From assembly GCF_900111795.1 (NCBI RefSeq), contig NZ_FOJQ01000001.1, positions 61,636 to 125,635 of the forward strand: DNA of 64,000 bases, given 5' to 3'. Position 1 is the first letter of the stretch; each line of letters opens with the position of its first letter. Below are positions 18,471 through 27,533 of the stretch, piece by piece. The DNA comes from Anoxybacillus pushchinoensis. GTDB taxonomy: Bacteria > Bacillota > Bacilli > Bacillales > Anoxybacillaceae. The notes beneath the pieces are model-generated. The model searched no databases. It had not been told where the DNA came from and worked only from the letters and a program-made list of their open reading frames with translations. The translations under genes and the position numbers were made by a program.

Positions 18471-19358
18471 TCATGTAAAAAGATGTCGAAATTCCTCCTC
18501 AATATCTTCACTTGACAATATTAATTTTGCTCCTTGTTGAATCAACCGATTAGTCCCGAGCGCCTCTTTTGTTGTGATGTCACCGGGAATCGCAAACACT
18601 TCTCTTCCTTGCTGGAGCGCAAAATGAGCGGTAATGAGCGAGCCGCTTCGCTCTTTTGCTTGTACAACAAGCGTACCGAGCGACAAACCGCTAATGATGC
18701 GATTGCGCATCGGAAAATGCCACGTCTGTGGGCGAACGAATGGTGGATATTCTGAAATAATTAATTGCGTTGTCACTAATTGTCGAAATAATGATTCATT
18801 TTCAGGTGGGTATATGTAATGCAATCCGCCCGCAATGACCGCAATTGTTTCACCATGATGCCGTAAACATAAACGATGTGCTTCAGCATCAATACCTTTT
18901 GCTAGTCCGCTAACAACGACCCAGCCGTTTTGAATGAGGGGCGGAAGGACGATATGCATCGCTGCGATTCCTTGACGAGTGGGCGTCCGTGTCCCTACGA
19001 CGCTAATTATTTTTTTTCGCTTAAGCAACGCTACGTTTCCTTTCGCATATAGTACCCACGGTGGATCATATATATGTTTCAGCCACTCCGGATAACCATC
19101 ATCTTTTATTGTTACAATATGAATGTTTTGTTCCTCATATGTTTTTATCATACGTTTCAATTTGTGACAATGCAAATCATGGAAAAAAGCAGTGAAATGT
19201 TTTTGGGGGATCGGAAGTAGTCGTTGAAGTTGTTGTGACGAAAGATGAAAAATGGATGCTAGCGATGGGTCTGCATGAAGCAAGCGTGCGATACTTTTCC
19301 ACCCGATGCCACGACAATGATGCAAATGGATGAGCCGTTCGCGAGTTGTATCGTACAT
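18471..19358 (-). CDS. dprA: DNA processing protein DprA (Smf)
   Basis: DprA loads RecA onto incoming single-stranded DNA during natural transformation. The 295 residues contain an N-terminal helix-hairpin-helix/SAM-like region. The Rossmann-like core shows VVGTRTPTRQG, VSGLAKGIDAEAH, VIAGGLHYIYPPEN and WHFPMRNRIISGLSLGTLVV, all DprA landmarks. There is little or no C-terminal winged helix, as in B. subtilis Smf. It follows sucD, separated by a strong terminator, so it may need readthrough or an internal promoter. Confidence 0.95.
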   Translation of the reverse strand: MYDTTRERLIHLHHCRGIGWKSIARLLHADPSLASIFHLSSQQLQRLLPIPQKHFTAFFHDLHCHKLKRMIKTYEEQNIHIVTIKDDGYPEWLKHIYDPPWVLYAKGNVALLKRKKIISVVGTRTPTRQGIAAMHIVLPPLIQNGWVVVSGLAKGIDAEAHRLCLRHHGETIAVIAGGLHYIYPPENESLFRQLVTTQLIISEYPPFVRPQTWHFPMRNRIISGLSLGTLVVQAKERSGSLITAHFALQQGREVFAIPGDITTKEALGTNRLIQQGAKLILSSEDIEEEFRHLFT

Positions 19359-19371
19359 GATATCCCTCCTA

Positions 19372-19411
19372 TTTATAAAAATCGTCCTAAGGTTTGTGCC
19401 TTAGGACGATT
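19372..19411 (-). terminator. Strong intrinsic terminator after sucCD
   Basis: AATCGTCCTAAGG (19380-19392) and CCTTAGGACGATT (19399-19411) form a perfect 13-bp stem with a 6-base loop. The minus strand continues TTTATAAAT. It lies 8 bases after the sucD stop and overlaps the space before dprA. Confidence 0.88.
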
Positions 19412-19419
19412 CGCGATTA

Positions 19420-20322
19420 TTAATGTGTTTTACACTTTTCGTATAAGCCGCGTTCTTTTAATACAGAGATGAGCGTTTCGCCAATGACTGCTGGCGTTTC
19501 TGCGACTTTAATGCCGCATGCTGTCATCGTTTTAATTTTTTCTTCCGCCGTTCCTTTTCCGCCAGAAATGATCGCACCAGCATGTCCCATGCGCTTTCCT
19601 GGAGGTGCTGTTTGTCCGCCGATAAAGCCGACAACCGGTTTTGTCATGTTTGCTTTTACCCATTCTGCCGCTTCTTCTTCCGCCGTTCCGCCAATCTCAC
19701 CGATCATAATGACCGCGTACGTGTCTTCATCTTCGTTAAACGCTTTTAATACGTCGATGAAGTTTGTGCCGTTGACTGGGTCACCGCCAATACCGACCGC
19801 CGTTGATTGACCGATTCCCGCTTGTGTTAATTGATGAACAGCTTCGTACGTTAACGTACCGGAGCGGGAAACGATACCGACATGGCCTTTTTTATGAATA
19901 TAGCCCGGCATAATGCCGATTTTGCATTCTTCTGGTGTAATGATACCAGGGCAGTTTGGCCCGATTAAGCGCGTTTTCTTTCCTTCCATATAGCGCTTCA
20001 CTTTTACCATGTCTAGTACCGGAATGCCTTCTGTAATACAAACAACTAAATCGATTTCCGCATCGACAGCTTCCATAATCGCATCGGCAGCAAATGCTGG
20101 CGGAACGTAAATGACAGAGGCGTTCGCACCTGTTTTTTCAACCGCTTCAGAAACCGTATCAAACACAGGTACCCCTTCAACTTCCGTGCCACCTTTTCCT
20201 GGTGTTACCCCACCAACAATGTTTGTGCCGTACTCAATCATTTGTTTCGTATGGAACAACCCTTGTGAACCTGTAATTCCTTGTACAATGACTTTCGTAT
20301 CTTTATTAACAAAAACGCTCAC
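19420..20322 (-). CDS. sucD: Succinyl-CoA synthetase alpha subunit
   Basis: With SucC it converts succinyl-CoA plus ADP or GDP to succinate in the TCA cycle. The N-terminal CoA-binding Rossmann fold is seen in [19 protein letters not shown]. The phosphohistidine is in [13 protein letters not shown] near residue 247. The 300-residue length is standard. It lies 19 bases after sucC and is followed by a strong terminator. Confidence 0.98.
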   Translation of the reverse strand: MSVFVNKDTKVIVQGITGSQGLFHTKQMIEYGTNIVGGVTPGKGGTEVEGVPVFDTVSEAVEKTGANASVIYVPPAFAADAIMEAVDAEIDLVVCITEGIPVLDMVKVKRYMEGKKTRLIGPNCPGIITPEECKIGIMPGYIHKKGHVGIVSRSGTLTYEAVHQLTQAGIGQSTAVGIGGDPVNGTNFIDVLKAFNEDEDTYAVIMIGEIGGTAEEEAAEWVKANMTKPVVGFIGGQTAPPGKRMGHAGAIISGGKGTAEEKIKTMTACGIKVAETPAVIGETLISVLKERGLYEKCKTH

Positions 20323-20341
20323 GTTTCTCCCATCCCTTCTA

Positions 20342-21502
20342 TTAGCTTACTAGCGAAACGATTTTTTGCGCGCCGTCTGCCATCGATTCAGCGGCTGTAA
20401 TATTTAATCCGGACTCTTCTAAAATCTTTTTCCCTAATTCAACGTTCGTTCCTTCTAAACGAACGACAAGCGGAAGATTTAAACCGACTTGTTTCGTTGC
20501 CTCAACAATTCCGTTAGCGATGACGTCACATTTCATAATGCCGCCAAAAATGTTAACGAAAATGCCTTTGACGTTCGGGTCGGATAAAATGATTTTAAAC
20601 GCTTCTGTTACTTTTTCTGTCGTCGCACCGCCACCAACATCTAAAAAGTTTGCTGGCTCGCCACCGTAATATTTAATGATGTCCATCGTCGCCATCGCTA
20701 AGCCTGCACCGTTAACCATGCAACCAATGTTTCCGTCAAGCGAAATGTAGTTTAAATCGTATTTTGATGCTTCAATTTCTTTTGGATCTTCTTCGTCTAA
20801 ATCGCGATATTCTAAAATGTCTTTATGGCGATATAACGCGTTTGAATCAAAGTTAAGCTTCGCATCAAGCGCCATTACTTTTCCATCACCCGTTACGACA
20901 AGCGGGTTAATTTCAGCGATTGAGCAATCTTTTTCAACGAACACTTGATATAAGCCTAACATAAATTTTACAGCTTGATTGACAAGCTCTTTCGGAATAT
21001 TGATGTTAAATGCCATACGGCGCGCTTGGAACGCTTGTAGACCGACAGCTGGGTCGATATACTCTTTAAAAATTTTCTCTGGCGTTTTTGCAGCCACTTC
21101 TTCAATTTCTGTTCCGCCTTCTTCTGATCCCATTAATACTACGCGGGACGTCGCACGGTCAACAACAAGCCCGATGTAATATTCCTTTTTAATGTCGCAT
21201 CCTTCTTCGATCAACAGGCGCTTCACTTCTTTTCCTTCTGGACCTGTTTGATGTGTGACAAGCACTTTCCCTAACAGCTCACTCGCATATGTACGAACTT
21301 CTTCTAGGCTTTTTGCGACTTTTACACCCCCTGCTTTTCCGCGACCGCCGGCATGAATTTGCGCTTTCACGACACAAACGCTACTGCCGAGCTCTTTCGC
21401 CGCCTCAACCGCTTCTTCAACCGTAAACGCCACACGACCGTTCGGCACGCTTACTCCGTAGCTTCTGAGGATCTCTTTTCCTTGATACTCATGAATATTC
21501 AT
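20342..21502 (-). CDS. sucC: Succinyl-CoA synthetase beta subunit
   Basis: This is the nucleotide-binding ATP-grasp subunit of succinyl-CoA synthetase. The start is ATG 21502 ([17 protein letters not shown]), behind AGGAGGATGGGG; codons further upstream belong to the leader. [18 protein letters not shown] is the ATP-grasp lid region and [20 protein letters not shown] supplies metal ligands. The 386 residues match family length. It is co-transcribed with sucD. A promoter and a near-consensus cre box lie just upstream, suggesting catabolite control. Confidence 0.97.
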   Translation of the reverse strand: MNIHEYQGKEILRSYGVSVPNGRVAFTVEEAVEAAKELGSSVCVVKAQIHAGGRGKAGGVKVAKSLEEVRTYASELLGKVLVTHQTGPEGKEVKRLLIEEGCDIKKEYYIGLVVDRATSRVVLMGSEEGGTEIEEVAAKTPEKIFKEYIDPAVGLQAFQARRMAFNINIPKELVNQAVKFMLGLYQVFVEKDCSIAEINPLVVTGDGKVMALDAKLNFDSNALYRHKDILEYRDLDEEDPKEIEASKYDLNYISLDGNIGCMVNGAGLAMATMDIIKYYGGEPANFLDVGGGATTEKVTEAFKIILSDPNVKGIFVNIFGGIMKCDVIANGIVEATKQVGLNLPLVVRLEGTNVELGKKILEESGLNITAAESMADGAQKIVSLVS

Positions 21503-21532
21503 ACCCCATCCTCCTATGTATAAAAATAAAAG

Positions 21533-21546
21533 TACTAGCGCTTTCA
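21533..21546 (-). promoter_or_regulatory. Candidate CcpA cre box at the sucC promoter
   Basis: The minus-strand sequence TGAAAGCGCTAGTA matches the Bacillus cre consensus TGWAARCGYTWNCW at 13 of 14 positions. It begins at the last base of the -10 box and covers the likely transcription start of sucCD. A CcpA site there would block initiation. The match is seen; control by CcpA is inferred. Confidence 0.65.
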
Positions 21547-21575
21547 TTGTATAATGATACTTTGTCAGTTGTCTA
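21546..21575 (-). promoter_or_regulatory. Sigma-A-type promoter of sucCD
   Basis: TAGACA (21575-21570) and TACAAT (21551-21546) are separated by 18 bases on the minus strand, each with a single mismatch to consensus. It lies 44 bases upstream of the sucC start, between the ylqH terminator and the cre box. Confidence 0.55.
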
Positions 21576-21599
21576 CCATTTAGACAGAAAATTCTTTAA

Positions 21600-21631
21600 T
21601 GAAAGAAAGAAGGAGCATGATCATCGCTCCT
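21600..21631 (-). terminator. Intrinsic terminator at the end of ylqH
   Basis: AGGAGC (21611-21616) and GCTCCT (21626-21631) pair with a 9-base loop, and the minus strand continues TTCTTTCTTTC. The stem includes the last codons and stop of ylqH. It separates rnhB-ylqG-ylqH from sucCD. Confidence 0.6.
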
Positions 21632-21884
21632 CCACCTTTTTTTCGACTTGATAAATAAATGCAAATACTTCGGCGACAACTTTGTACAGCTCTTCTGGAA
21701 TCGTTTCGTTTAGCTGTAATTGGCCGAGCATCACCGCAAGCGTTTCATCTTCGTAAACGGGGACGTCGTATTGTTTCGCTTTTTCAATGATGCGCTCAGC
21801 CACAGCTCCTTCTCCTTTTGCAACAACGATAGGGGCAACATGTTGCTCATCGTACGACAAAGCAATAGCACGTTTTCGTGTCAT
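21621..21884 (-). CDS. ylqH: FlhB C-terminal-domain-like protein YlqH (FhlB/EscU switch family)
   Basis: The 87-residue product corresponds to the cytoplasmic C-terminal domain of FlhB, the type III export switch protein, without the membrane part. It shows AIALSYDEQHVAPIVVAKGE, ERIIEKAKQYDVPVYEDETL and VVAEVFAFIYQVEKK. The self-cleavage motif NPTH of FlhB is absent; the matching segment is only a short N-terminus. Homologues (FhlB) can partly stand in for FlhB-C in enterobacteria. The gene overlaps ylqG by 4 bases, a FliK-like partner, outside the flagellar operon. The function is uncertain. Confidence 0.85.
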   Translation of the reverse strand: MTRKRAIALSYDEQHVAPIVVAKGEGAVAERIIEKAKQYDVPVYEDETLAVMLGQLQLNETIPEELYKVVAEVFAFIYQVEKKVEER

Positions 21885-23050
21885 ATGCGATAATCCACCC
21901 CTTTGTATGAAAATGGTTCGACGAGCAATCGTTTCTTTGTCGGTGCGCGCTCTGGCACTTTGACGTGAACGGTCGAAAGCGTATAACCATGCTCAGCAAG
22001 CTGTTTTTTTAACGACGGCTCAAGCGCTGAGACGTACGAAGATAAATGCGGCGTGTCATTGATGACGGAAATATGGACAATGCGTTGTTGAATGTGAACA
22101 TCGACGAGCGTTTCTTTTAACGTCGCCATCGTTAAGTAAAATAACATACGACAATAATCTGTATCGATTTTTCCGTTTTCACGTTGTTTCCCGCGCCATT
22201 GAATCGTCACGTCTGTGGCGTGCGTTCCAATGAGAAGGGGAAATTGGGTAAAAAGATGGCGAAGCGGTGCGTCATTTGTCGATAATAGTTGCTGTGCCTT
22301 CATGCGCTCGAATAGAGATACGATTTCTTCTTTCAATTCACCGGTCGCTTCAGCCGCTGCTGATCGCAATAAAGAAAATGATTCATCTTGTTGCTTGATC
22401 ACCTGTTTGAACAGTTGATAAACCCGTTCTGGTGAAAATGAGGAAAGCTCCGGCATATCGCGCAAAAATGAGGCAAGTTTCGTTAACGTTTCATTCGGTG
22501 GCAACCGTTCAATCATTTGCGCGAGCATCATCCGTTGCTCGTACAACGGCTTATCATGCTGCAAAGCGACGAGCGAACGAAATACATCGTCTTGAAGCGG
22601 CAAATCGCGCATAAGAATCCATTTAATCGCTTGAGCTTCCTTTTCCCCTCCTGTTTGCATCCATTGCCGAAGCGACGCCATATCATTCGTTTTAAATGAA
22701 AAAGATTGGTCGATCATCCACCGCACAAGCGCCTTCGTTTGTTCGTTTGTCGGCAACCGAAAGTGACGAATGACGCTTTCTTCATCTGCCATTTTTGCCG
22801 TTTGCGGCAACATTTTTAGCAGCAGCGGGGAGGCTTGTTGCACTTGAAACGTATATGCCCCACCTTCTTTAGCTGGCGATTGCAAATGAGCGGTAAGCAT
22901 ATGCGTTCCGATTCGAACGAGCGCTGTACGATCTTCATTTATTTTTTCGATTTTCCCATGTATGATATCTCCTATGTGAAACGTTGGTGCTTTCGGTAGG
23001 CGGTTCGTTTGCGCCTCATCAAATAACGTGCGCAACCATTGAACGTTCAT
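21881..23050 (-). CDS. ylqG: YlqG protein with FliK-like C-terminal domain
   Basis: This protein of about 389 residues is of unknown function; position and partner match B. subtilis ylqG. The N-terminal part has a small beta-rich segment (FHIGDIIHGKIEKINEDRTA), and the middle is helical. The last 110 residues (TIQWRGKQRENGKIDTDYCR through KQLAEHGYTLSTVHVKVPE) have the beta-alpha pattern of the Flg_hook (FliK C-terminal) domain; this is my reading of the pattern, not a search result. It overlaps ylqH by 4 bases and follows rnhB directly. It may act with YlqH in export control. Confidence 0.7.
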   Translation of the reverse strand: MNVQWLRTLFDEAQTNRLPKAPTFHIGDIIHGKIEKINEDRTALVRIGTHMLTAHLQSPAKEGGAYTFQVQQASPLLLKMLPQTAKMADEESVIRHFRLPTNEQTKALVRWMIDQSFSFKTNDMASLRQWMQTGGEKEAQAIKWILMRDLPLQDDVFRSLVALQHDKPLYEQRMMLAQMIERLPPNETLTKLASFLRDMPELSSFSPERVYQLFKQVIKQQDESFSLLRSAAAEATGELKEEIVSLFERMKAQQLLSTNDAPLRHLFTQFPLLIGTHATDVTIQWRGKQRENGKIDTDYCRMLFYLTMATLKETLVDVHIQQRIVHISVINDTPHLSSYVSALEPSLKKQLAEHGYTLSTVHVKVPERAPTKKRLLVEPFSYKGVDYRI

Positions 23051-23051
23051 T

Positions 23052-23822
23052 TCATTCCCCTCGCTTTAGTCGCTCGCGAATTGGTGCAAATGAGCGGCGA
23101 TGTTCCTCAATCACTCCATATTGTTCAATGGCTTGCAAATGCTCTTTCGTTCCATATCCCATATGCCGCTCAAATCCGTATTGTGGATATTTCTCACCTA
23201 ACCGCTTCATCATGCGATCGCGCGTCACTTTCGCTATAATGGAACTTGCTGCAATGGAGACGCTATGCGCATCCCCTTTAATGATCGATGTTTGTGGAAT
23301 AGATAGTGGAATGTGCATGGCATCAATGAGCAAATGCTCGGGAGCGATCGCAAGCGCGTGGACAGCTTGCATCATCGCTTTTTTCGTCGCTTCGTAAATG
23401 TTTAGCTCATCAATTTCGCGTGCGCTAACGATGCCAATACCGATCGCAAGCGCCGTTTGTTGAATGATAGAAAACAACTGCTCTCGCTTCATTTCCGATA
23501 GTTTTTTTGAATCGTCTACATGAGGGAGATACACATCTTTTGGTAAAATCACTGCTGCGGCAACAACCGGACCAGCTAGCGGCCCTCGTCCTACTTCATC
23601 TACCCCCGCGATGTAGCGGATTCCTTTGTCGTATAGCGCCTGTTCATATCGCAACATATGCAAAAAACGTTCGCGTTCCCGTTTTTCTTCTTCTTTTTGC
23701 TTATACCATTGTTGAACGAGGCGTTGGACGCCTTTTCGTTCATCGAGCAATAGTTGTTGAAACCATTCGTCTGTTTCATCGTGAATCGTTTGTAGTCGTT
23801 GCTTAATCTCTTGTATGTTCAC
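23052..23822 (-). CDS. rnhB: Ribonuclease HII
   Basis: RNase HII removes ribonucleotides from DNA and RNA primers. The catalytic domain starts at about residue 70 with [20 protein letters not shown], which holds the first Asp and Glu. [14 protein letters not shown] and LLIDAMHIP supply further acidic residues, and the C-terminal [20 protein letters not shown] is conserved. The roughly 70-residue charged N-terminal extension is usual in Bacilli. I prefer GTG 23822, 9 bases after GGAG, to a TTG two codons earlier. It begins the rnhB-ylqG-ylqH group. Confidence 0.95.
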   Translation of the reverse strand: MNIQEIKQRLQTIHDETDEWFQQLLLDERKGVQRLVQQWYKQKEEEKRERERFLHMLRYEQALYDKGIRYIAGVDEVGRGPLAGPVVAAAVILPKDVYLPHVDDSKKLSEMKREQLFSIIQQTALAIGIGIVSAREIDELNIYEATKKAMMQAVHALAIAPEHLLIDAMHIPLSIPQTSIIKGDAHSVSIAASSIIAKVTRDRMMKRLGEKYPQYGFERHMGYGTKEHLQAIEQYGVIEEHRRSFAPIRERLKRGE

Positions 23823-23859
23823 GCGCAATCACTCCTTACATTTTATATCGGCTCATTCA

Positions 23860-23891
23860 TAAAAAAATAAAGGCTCGCATATGCGAACCTT
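23860..23891 (-). terminator. Intrinsic terminator after rbgA
   Basis: AAGGCTCGCA (23870-23879) and TGCGAACCTT (23882-23891) pair almost perfectly across a short CATATG-type loop. On the minus strand TTATTTTTTTATG follows. It overlaps the rbgA stop and precedes rnhB. Confidence 0.82.
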
Positions 23892-24735
23892 ACAGGCGAT
23901 CGAAACTAAGCCGTCCTAGTTTTTCTGTGCGAATATCGCGCAATACGAGCTCGGCTACTTTATCGTAATCGACGACGCCGCCAGAAGCGAGGCAACCTCG
24001 TCTTTTACCGATTTCGTCGAATAGTTGGACGATGTCCTCCGGAATATGAGAAAAAGCGTACCGTTCTTTTAAACGATCAGGGTAATGCGCCGTTAAAAAG
24101 CGCAACGCATATACGGCAACGTCTTGCAAATTTAAAATCGTATCTTTAATCGCCCCTGTCGTTGCAAGTTTGTATCCAACTTCTTCATCTTCAAATTTCG
24201 GCCATAAAATTCCTGGCGTATCAAGCAATTCAAGTTCCTTGCCGACTTTAATCCACTGTTGTGCTTTCGTCACTCCTGGTTTATCGCCCGTCTTTGCGAT
24301 ATGCTTTCCTGCTAACCGATTAATGAGTGTTGACTTTCCTACATTCGGAATGCCGACAATTAATGCGCGCATCGCACGTGGGCGTTTTATCCCTTTCGCT
24401 TCCATCTTTTCGAATTTTGGACGCAACCGCTCCTTCGCGGCTGCAACAATTTGTTTCATACCCGTTCCGCTTTGAGCATCGATCGCAATAGCCTCGATTT
24501 GTTGCGTAGCGAAAAAGGCAATCCACTGTTTTGTGACGTCTGGATCAGCCATATCTGCCTTATTGAGCAACATGATGCGCGGCTTATTAGCAACAATTTC
24601 ATCAATTAACGGGTTGCGTGAAGAAAGGGGAATGCGGGCATCAACAAGCTCAAATACAATATCAATCAGTTTTAATTTTTCTGTTACTTCCCGCTTTGCT
24701 TTCGCCATATGACCGGGAAACCATTGAATCGTCAT
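23890..24735 (-). CDS. rbgA: Ribosome biogenesis GTPase RbgA (YlqF)
   Basis: RbgA is a circularly permuted GTPase needed for late assembly of the 50S subunit. The G4 motif NKAD comes first ([10 protein letters not shown] near residue 60), then G1 [14 protein letters not shown] near 130, and G3 DTPGILWP near 175, the permuted order. The C-terminal domain ends [13 protein letters not shown]. The start is ATG 24735 ([16 protein letters not shown]). It lies between lepB and rnhB; in B. subtilis it follows rplS directly. Confidence 0.97.
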   Translation of the reverse strand: MTIQWFPGHMAKAKREVTEKLKLIDIVFELVDARIPLSSRNPLIDEIVANKPRIMLLNKADMADPDVTKQWIAFFATQQIEAIAIDAQSGTGMKQIVAAAKERLRPKFEKMEAKGIKRPRAMRALIVGIPNVGKSTLINRLAGKHIAKTGDKPGVTKAQQWIKVGKELELLDTPGILWPKFEDEEVGYKLATTGAIKDTILNLQDVAVYALRFLTAHYPDRLKERYAFSHIPEDIVQLFDEIGKRRGCLASGGVVDYDKVAELVLRDIRTEKLGRLSFDRL

Positions 24736-24759
24736 CGCTGCCACCTACTTTGTATGATG

Positions 24760-25311
24760 TTATTCAACAATGCGAGCATCCGAAAGAGGCCAATAGACGA
24801 CGGACGTTTTGCCTACCACTTTTTCCATCGGAATGAACCCGATATGGCGGCTATCTTTACTATACCGACGATTATCTCCGAGCACGAATAAATGGCCTTC
24901 TGGAACTGTTTTTTCCCCCCATAGCTCTTCAAGAGTAAACGACTCTGTTAGCGGACCGTCAAATAGTCGTTTTTTCTCTTCATCTAAGTACGGCTCTTTA
25001 TACGGCTTTCCATTGACATATAGCGTATCGTTTTTATATTCGATCTGGTCGCCTGGAAGCCCAATGACGCGCTTAATATAATCTTTGCCTTCCTCCGCAC
25101 GAAAAACAATAATATCAAACCGTTTCGGTTCGCCAATTTTATATGCAACTTTATTGACGATCATCCGATCTTGATTATGTAACGTCGGCATCATCGATTC
25201 CCCTTCGACAATAATCGGGGCAAAAATGAAGTAGCGAATGCCACCTGCTAACGCCACTGCAATAAGAATTGCTTTCACCCATTCAAACCATTCGTTTTTT
25301 TGTTTTTCCAT
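24760..25311 (-). CDS. lepB: Type I signal peptidase
   Basis: Signal peptidase I cleaves signal peptides from exported proteins. The product of about 183 residues has one N-terminal membrane anchor (WVKAILIAVALAGGIRYFIF, about 9-28). The catalytic Ser is in VEGESMMPTL, and the Lys is in DYIKRVIGLPGD. VLGDNRRYSKDSRHIGFIP is box E. The single anchor marks the Gram-positive Sip type. In B. subtilis the rplS-rbgA interval has no sip gene, so the position differs. rplS ends upstream at a strong terminator. Confidence 0.95.
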   Translation of the reverse strand: MEKQKNEWFEWVKAILIAVALAGGIRYFIFAPIIVEGESMMPTLHNQDRMIVNKVAYKIGEPKRFDIIVFRAEEGKDYIKRVIGLPGDQIEYKNDTLYVNGKPYKEPYLDEEKKRLFDGPLTESFTLEELWGEKTVPEGHLFVLGDNRRYSKDSRHIGFIPMEKVVGKTSVVYWPLSDARIVE

Positions 25312-25337
25312 CCTTCTCCCACCTATATGATACATGT

Positions 25338-25366
25338 TGAAAAAGGAGCTTGATGATCAAGCTCCT
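25338..25366 (-). terminator. Intrinsic terminator after rplS
   Basis: AGGAGCTTGA (25344-25353) and TCAAGCTCCT (25357-25366) form a perfect 10-bp stem with a 3-base loop, followed on the minus strand by TTTTCAAC. It ends the rplS transcript before lepB. Confidence 0.88.
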
Positions 25367-25383
25367 CGCAATCATTTCTTTTG

Positions 25384-25728
25384 TTAGATGATTTCTTTGA
25401 TGCGTGCTGCTTTACCGCGGAGTTGACGCAAGTAGTACAATTTCGCACGACGAACTTTACCGCGACGAACAACTTCTAATTTTGCAATCTTCGGCGTGTG
25501 TAATGGGAATGTACGCTCAACACCTACACCGTAAGATACTTTACGAACTGTAAATGTTTCGCTAATTCCACCACCACGACGCTTGATTACAACGCCCTCA
25601 AATACTTGGATACGTTCACGGTTTCCTTCAACAACTTTAACGTGAACGCGCACAGTGTCACCAGGACGGAATTCAGGAAGATCGTTACGTAGTTGTTCTT
25701 TTGTAATTTCTTGAATTAAATGATGCAT
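25384..25728 (-). CDS. rplS: 50S ribosomal protein L19
   Basis: L19 sits at the interface of the 30S and 50S subunits. The 114-residue product shows [40 protein letters not shown] and [16 protein letters not shown], all strongly conserved. The start is the second of two adjacent ATGs (25731 or 25728), 9 bases after AAGGAGATG; the first is equally possible. A likely L19 leader and a promoter lie upstream. It follows trmD across an 88-base gap. Confidence 0.97.
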   Translation of the reverse strand: MHHLIQEITKEQLRNDLPEFRPGDTVRVHVKVVEGNRERIQVFEGVVIKRRGGGISETFTVRKVSYGVGVERTFPLHTPKIAKLEVVRRGKVRRAKLYYLRQLRGKAARIKEII

Positions 25729-25744
25729 CATATTCATCTCCTTC

Positions 25745-25800
25745 CAACAGATGCTCATGCTTCTCGTTCATAGCAGCGGAACATCGTTTTCATGCGACGT
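25745..25800 (-). ncRNA. Candidate L19 (rplS) leader RNA
   Basis: The 56 bases before the rplS ribosome site can fold with GATG (25785-25782) pairing CATC (25753-25750) and GTTC (25782-25779) pairing GAAC (25769-25766), around GCTGCTAT. A family of L19 leader RNAs that mediate autogenous control is known in Bacillus at this position. I recognise the location and general layout, not a covariance match. Confidence 0.45.
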
Positions 25801-25846
25801 AAGTCACAACGTTTATACTAGCATAAAGATGTATCGGATGCAAGGG

Positions 25847-26584
25847 TTACCGCTCATTTTTTTCCCATTGTTCGATCCATTTTTTTTGTTGTTCCGTTAG
25901 TTCATACGTCTCAAGTAAATCTGGGCGGCGCAACCATGTGCGACGCAACGACTCTTTTTGGCGCCATTCTTCAATTAAGCGATGATTGCCGGAAAGAAGA
26001 ACGTCTGGCACCTTCATGCCGCGGAAATTTGCGGGGCGCGTATAATGTGGATGTTCGAGCAAACCGGAGCTATACGAGTCAAGTACAGGCGAATGTTCAT
26101 TGCCGAGCACGCCAGGAAGTAAGCGAACAACACTATCGATAACGACCATAGCCGCGAGTTCTCCACCGGTTAGAACGTAATCTCCAATAGAAATTTCGTC
26201 CGTTACTACATGCTCTCGAATGCGCTCGTCATATCCTTCATAATGTCCGCAAATGAAAATGATATGTTGTTCTTTCGCCAGCTCTTCCGCTTTTTTTTGC
26301 GTATATCGTTCCCCTTGTGGGCAAAGTAAAATGATGCGCGGACGATGTTCGCTTTGCTTCGTTAAATGATCGACCGCATCAAAAATCGGCTGCGGCTTTA
26401 ATACCATGCCTGCACCACCGCCATAAGGATAATCATCTACTGTTTGATGTTTATTATCGGCAAACTCGCGAAAGTTAACGAGCCGAAATGTGACAGCCCC
26501 TTTCTCTTGCGCCCGCTTTAAAATGGACTCGTTCAGCACGCCGGTAAACATCGTTGGAAATAAAGTGAGCACATCGATTTTCAT
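25847..26584 (-). CDS. trmD: tRNA (guanine37-N1)-methyltransferase
   Basis: TrmD methylates G37 next to the anticodon and prevents +1 frameshifting. The 245-residue SPOUT-family protein shows [20 protein letters not shown], the trefoil knot segment [20 protein letters not shown] and [20 protein letters not shown]. It overlaps rimM by 4 bases (ATGA type). The order rpsP-khpA-ylqD-rimM-trmD-rplS is the standard Bacillus arrangement. Confidence 0.98.
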   Translation of the reverse strand: MKIDVLTLFPTMFTGVLNESILKRAQEKGAVTFRLVNFREFADNKHQTVDDYPYGGGAGMVLKPQPIFDAVDHLTKQSEHRPRIILLCPQGERYTQKKAEELAKEQHIIFICGHYEGYDERIREHVVTDEISIGDYVLTGGELAAMVVIDSVVRLLPGVLGNEHSPVLDSYSSGLLEHPHYTRPANFRGMKVPDVLLSGNHRLIEEWRQKESLRRTWLRRPDLLETYELTEQQKKWIEQWEKNER

Positions 26585-27096
26585 TCGTCAAGCAACCCTT
26601 CCATCACATGAATCGTAATCATCTTATTTTTCACATCGACCCGTTTAACAACATCTTCAATATATGGAATGAGCACATCGCTGCCTTTTTTCCGCTTAAC
26701 AACCCATACGTCATTCGCCCCTGGCGTTAAAATTTCTTTTACTTCACCAATCGTTTCACCATCTTCCGTGACAACGACAGAGCCGATAATTTCGTGAAAA
26801 TAATACTCTCCTTCAGCAAGTGGCTGAAGCTGGCTTTCAGGCACTTTAATGATTGCTCCTTTAAACTTTTCAACTAAGTTAATGTTGTCATATCCTTCAA
26901 ATGTTAACAAATCAAATGACTTATGCACACGATGGTTTGCCACTTTTACTTCGACTGGCGGCTCGTTTTCCATAAAAATGTATAATACATTTCCTTTTTT
27001 ATATCGTTCTTCAGCAAAATCGGTGCGTGAAATGACGCGCACTTCACCGCGAATGCCGTGCGTATTCACAATTTTTCCGACATGAAACCATTTCAC
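26581..27096 (-). CDS. rimM: Ribosome maturation factor RimM
   Basis: RimM assists 16S 3'-domain folding and binds S19. It shows [20 protein letters not shown] at the N-terminus and the PRC barrel with [17 protein letters not shown] and [16 protein letters not shown]. Of two in-frame GTG codons, the second (27096) has the better distance from GAGGGG; the first lies inside that site. Length is about 171 residues. Its start region abuts ylqD and its stop overlaps trmD. Confidence 0.95.
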   Translation of the reverse strand: MKWFHVGKIVNTHGIRGEVRVISRTDFAEERYKKGNVLYIFMENEPPVEVKVANHRVHKSFDLLTFEGYDNINLVEKFKGAIIKVPESQLQPLAEGEYYFHEIIGSVVVTEDGETIGEVKEILTPGANDVWVVKRKKGSDVLIPYIEDVVKRVDVKNKMITIHVMEGLLDE

Positions 27097-27101
27097 AACG
27101 A

Positions 27102-27485
27102 TCACCCCTCACGTATGTCGACAACGATTCCATCTTCAATGACAATCGTTTTCGAAGATTCCCATCGCATCCCTATTTGGACGTCGATGATCGCCTCGAC
27201 ATCTCTTTCTTTTATTTCACTTCCTATCGGTAATATGCGCAATTGCTCAAGAAGGAAATCAAGCTCTTCTATTTTTTGACGACGAACGTTCATTTCGCGT
27301 TCAAACTTGTCTTTTATTTGCTTTGGTGAAAACGAAGTGTGCTTTTCCATTCGCTTTTGTTCAAAGATGAGTTGCGCACATTGTTGTTCCAGTTGTTGTT
27401 TTTGTTGCATAAATTGTTGAATGAGTTGCTGCTTACTGTTCTCAGTTAATCGTTGTCTAACTTCCACTTTTTGTATAATTTTCAC
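27102..27485 (-). CDS. ylqD: YlqD family protein
   Basis: This 127-residue protein is conserved in Bacilli between khpA and rimM; its function is not established. It begins [20 protein letters not shown] and contains a central Gln/Glu-rich coiled coil (about 20-60). The C-terminal small beta domain shows [20 protein letters not shown] and ends near the stop with [14 protein letters not shown]. Context suggests a link to ribosome maturation, but nothing in the sequence proves it. Confidence 0.88.
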   Translation of the reverse strand: MKIIQKVEVRQRLTENSKQQLIQQFMQQKQQLEQQCAQLIFEQKRMEKHTSFSPKQIKDKFEREMNVRRQKIEELDFLLEQLRILPIGSEIKERDVEAIIDVQIGMRWESSKTIVIEDGIVVDIREG

Positions 27486-27504
27486 GGTGCACCGCCTTTC
27501 TGAA

Positions 27505-27533
27505 CGAAAAAAGGGGAGGTATGTCCCTCTCCC
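27505..27533 (-). terminator. Possible intrinsic terminator after khpA
   Basis: On the minus strand GGGAG (27533-27529) can pair with CTCCC (27518-27514), followed by CTTTTTTC. The stem is short and the loop about 10 bases, so efficiency may be partial, consistent with readthrough into ylqD. Confidence 0.45.
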
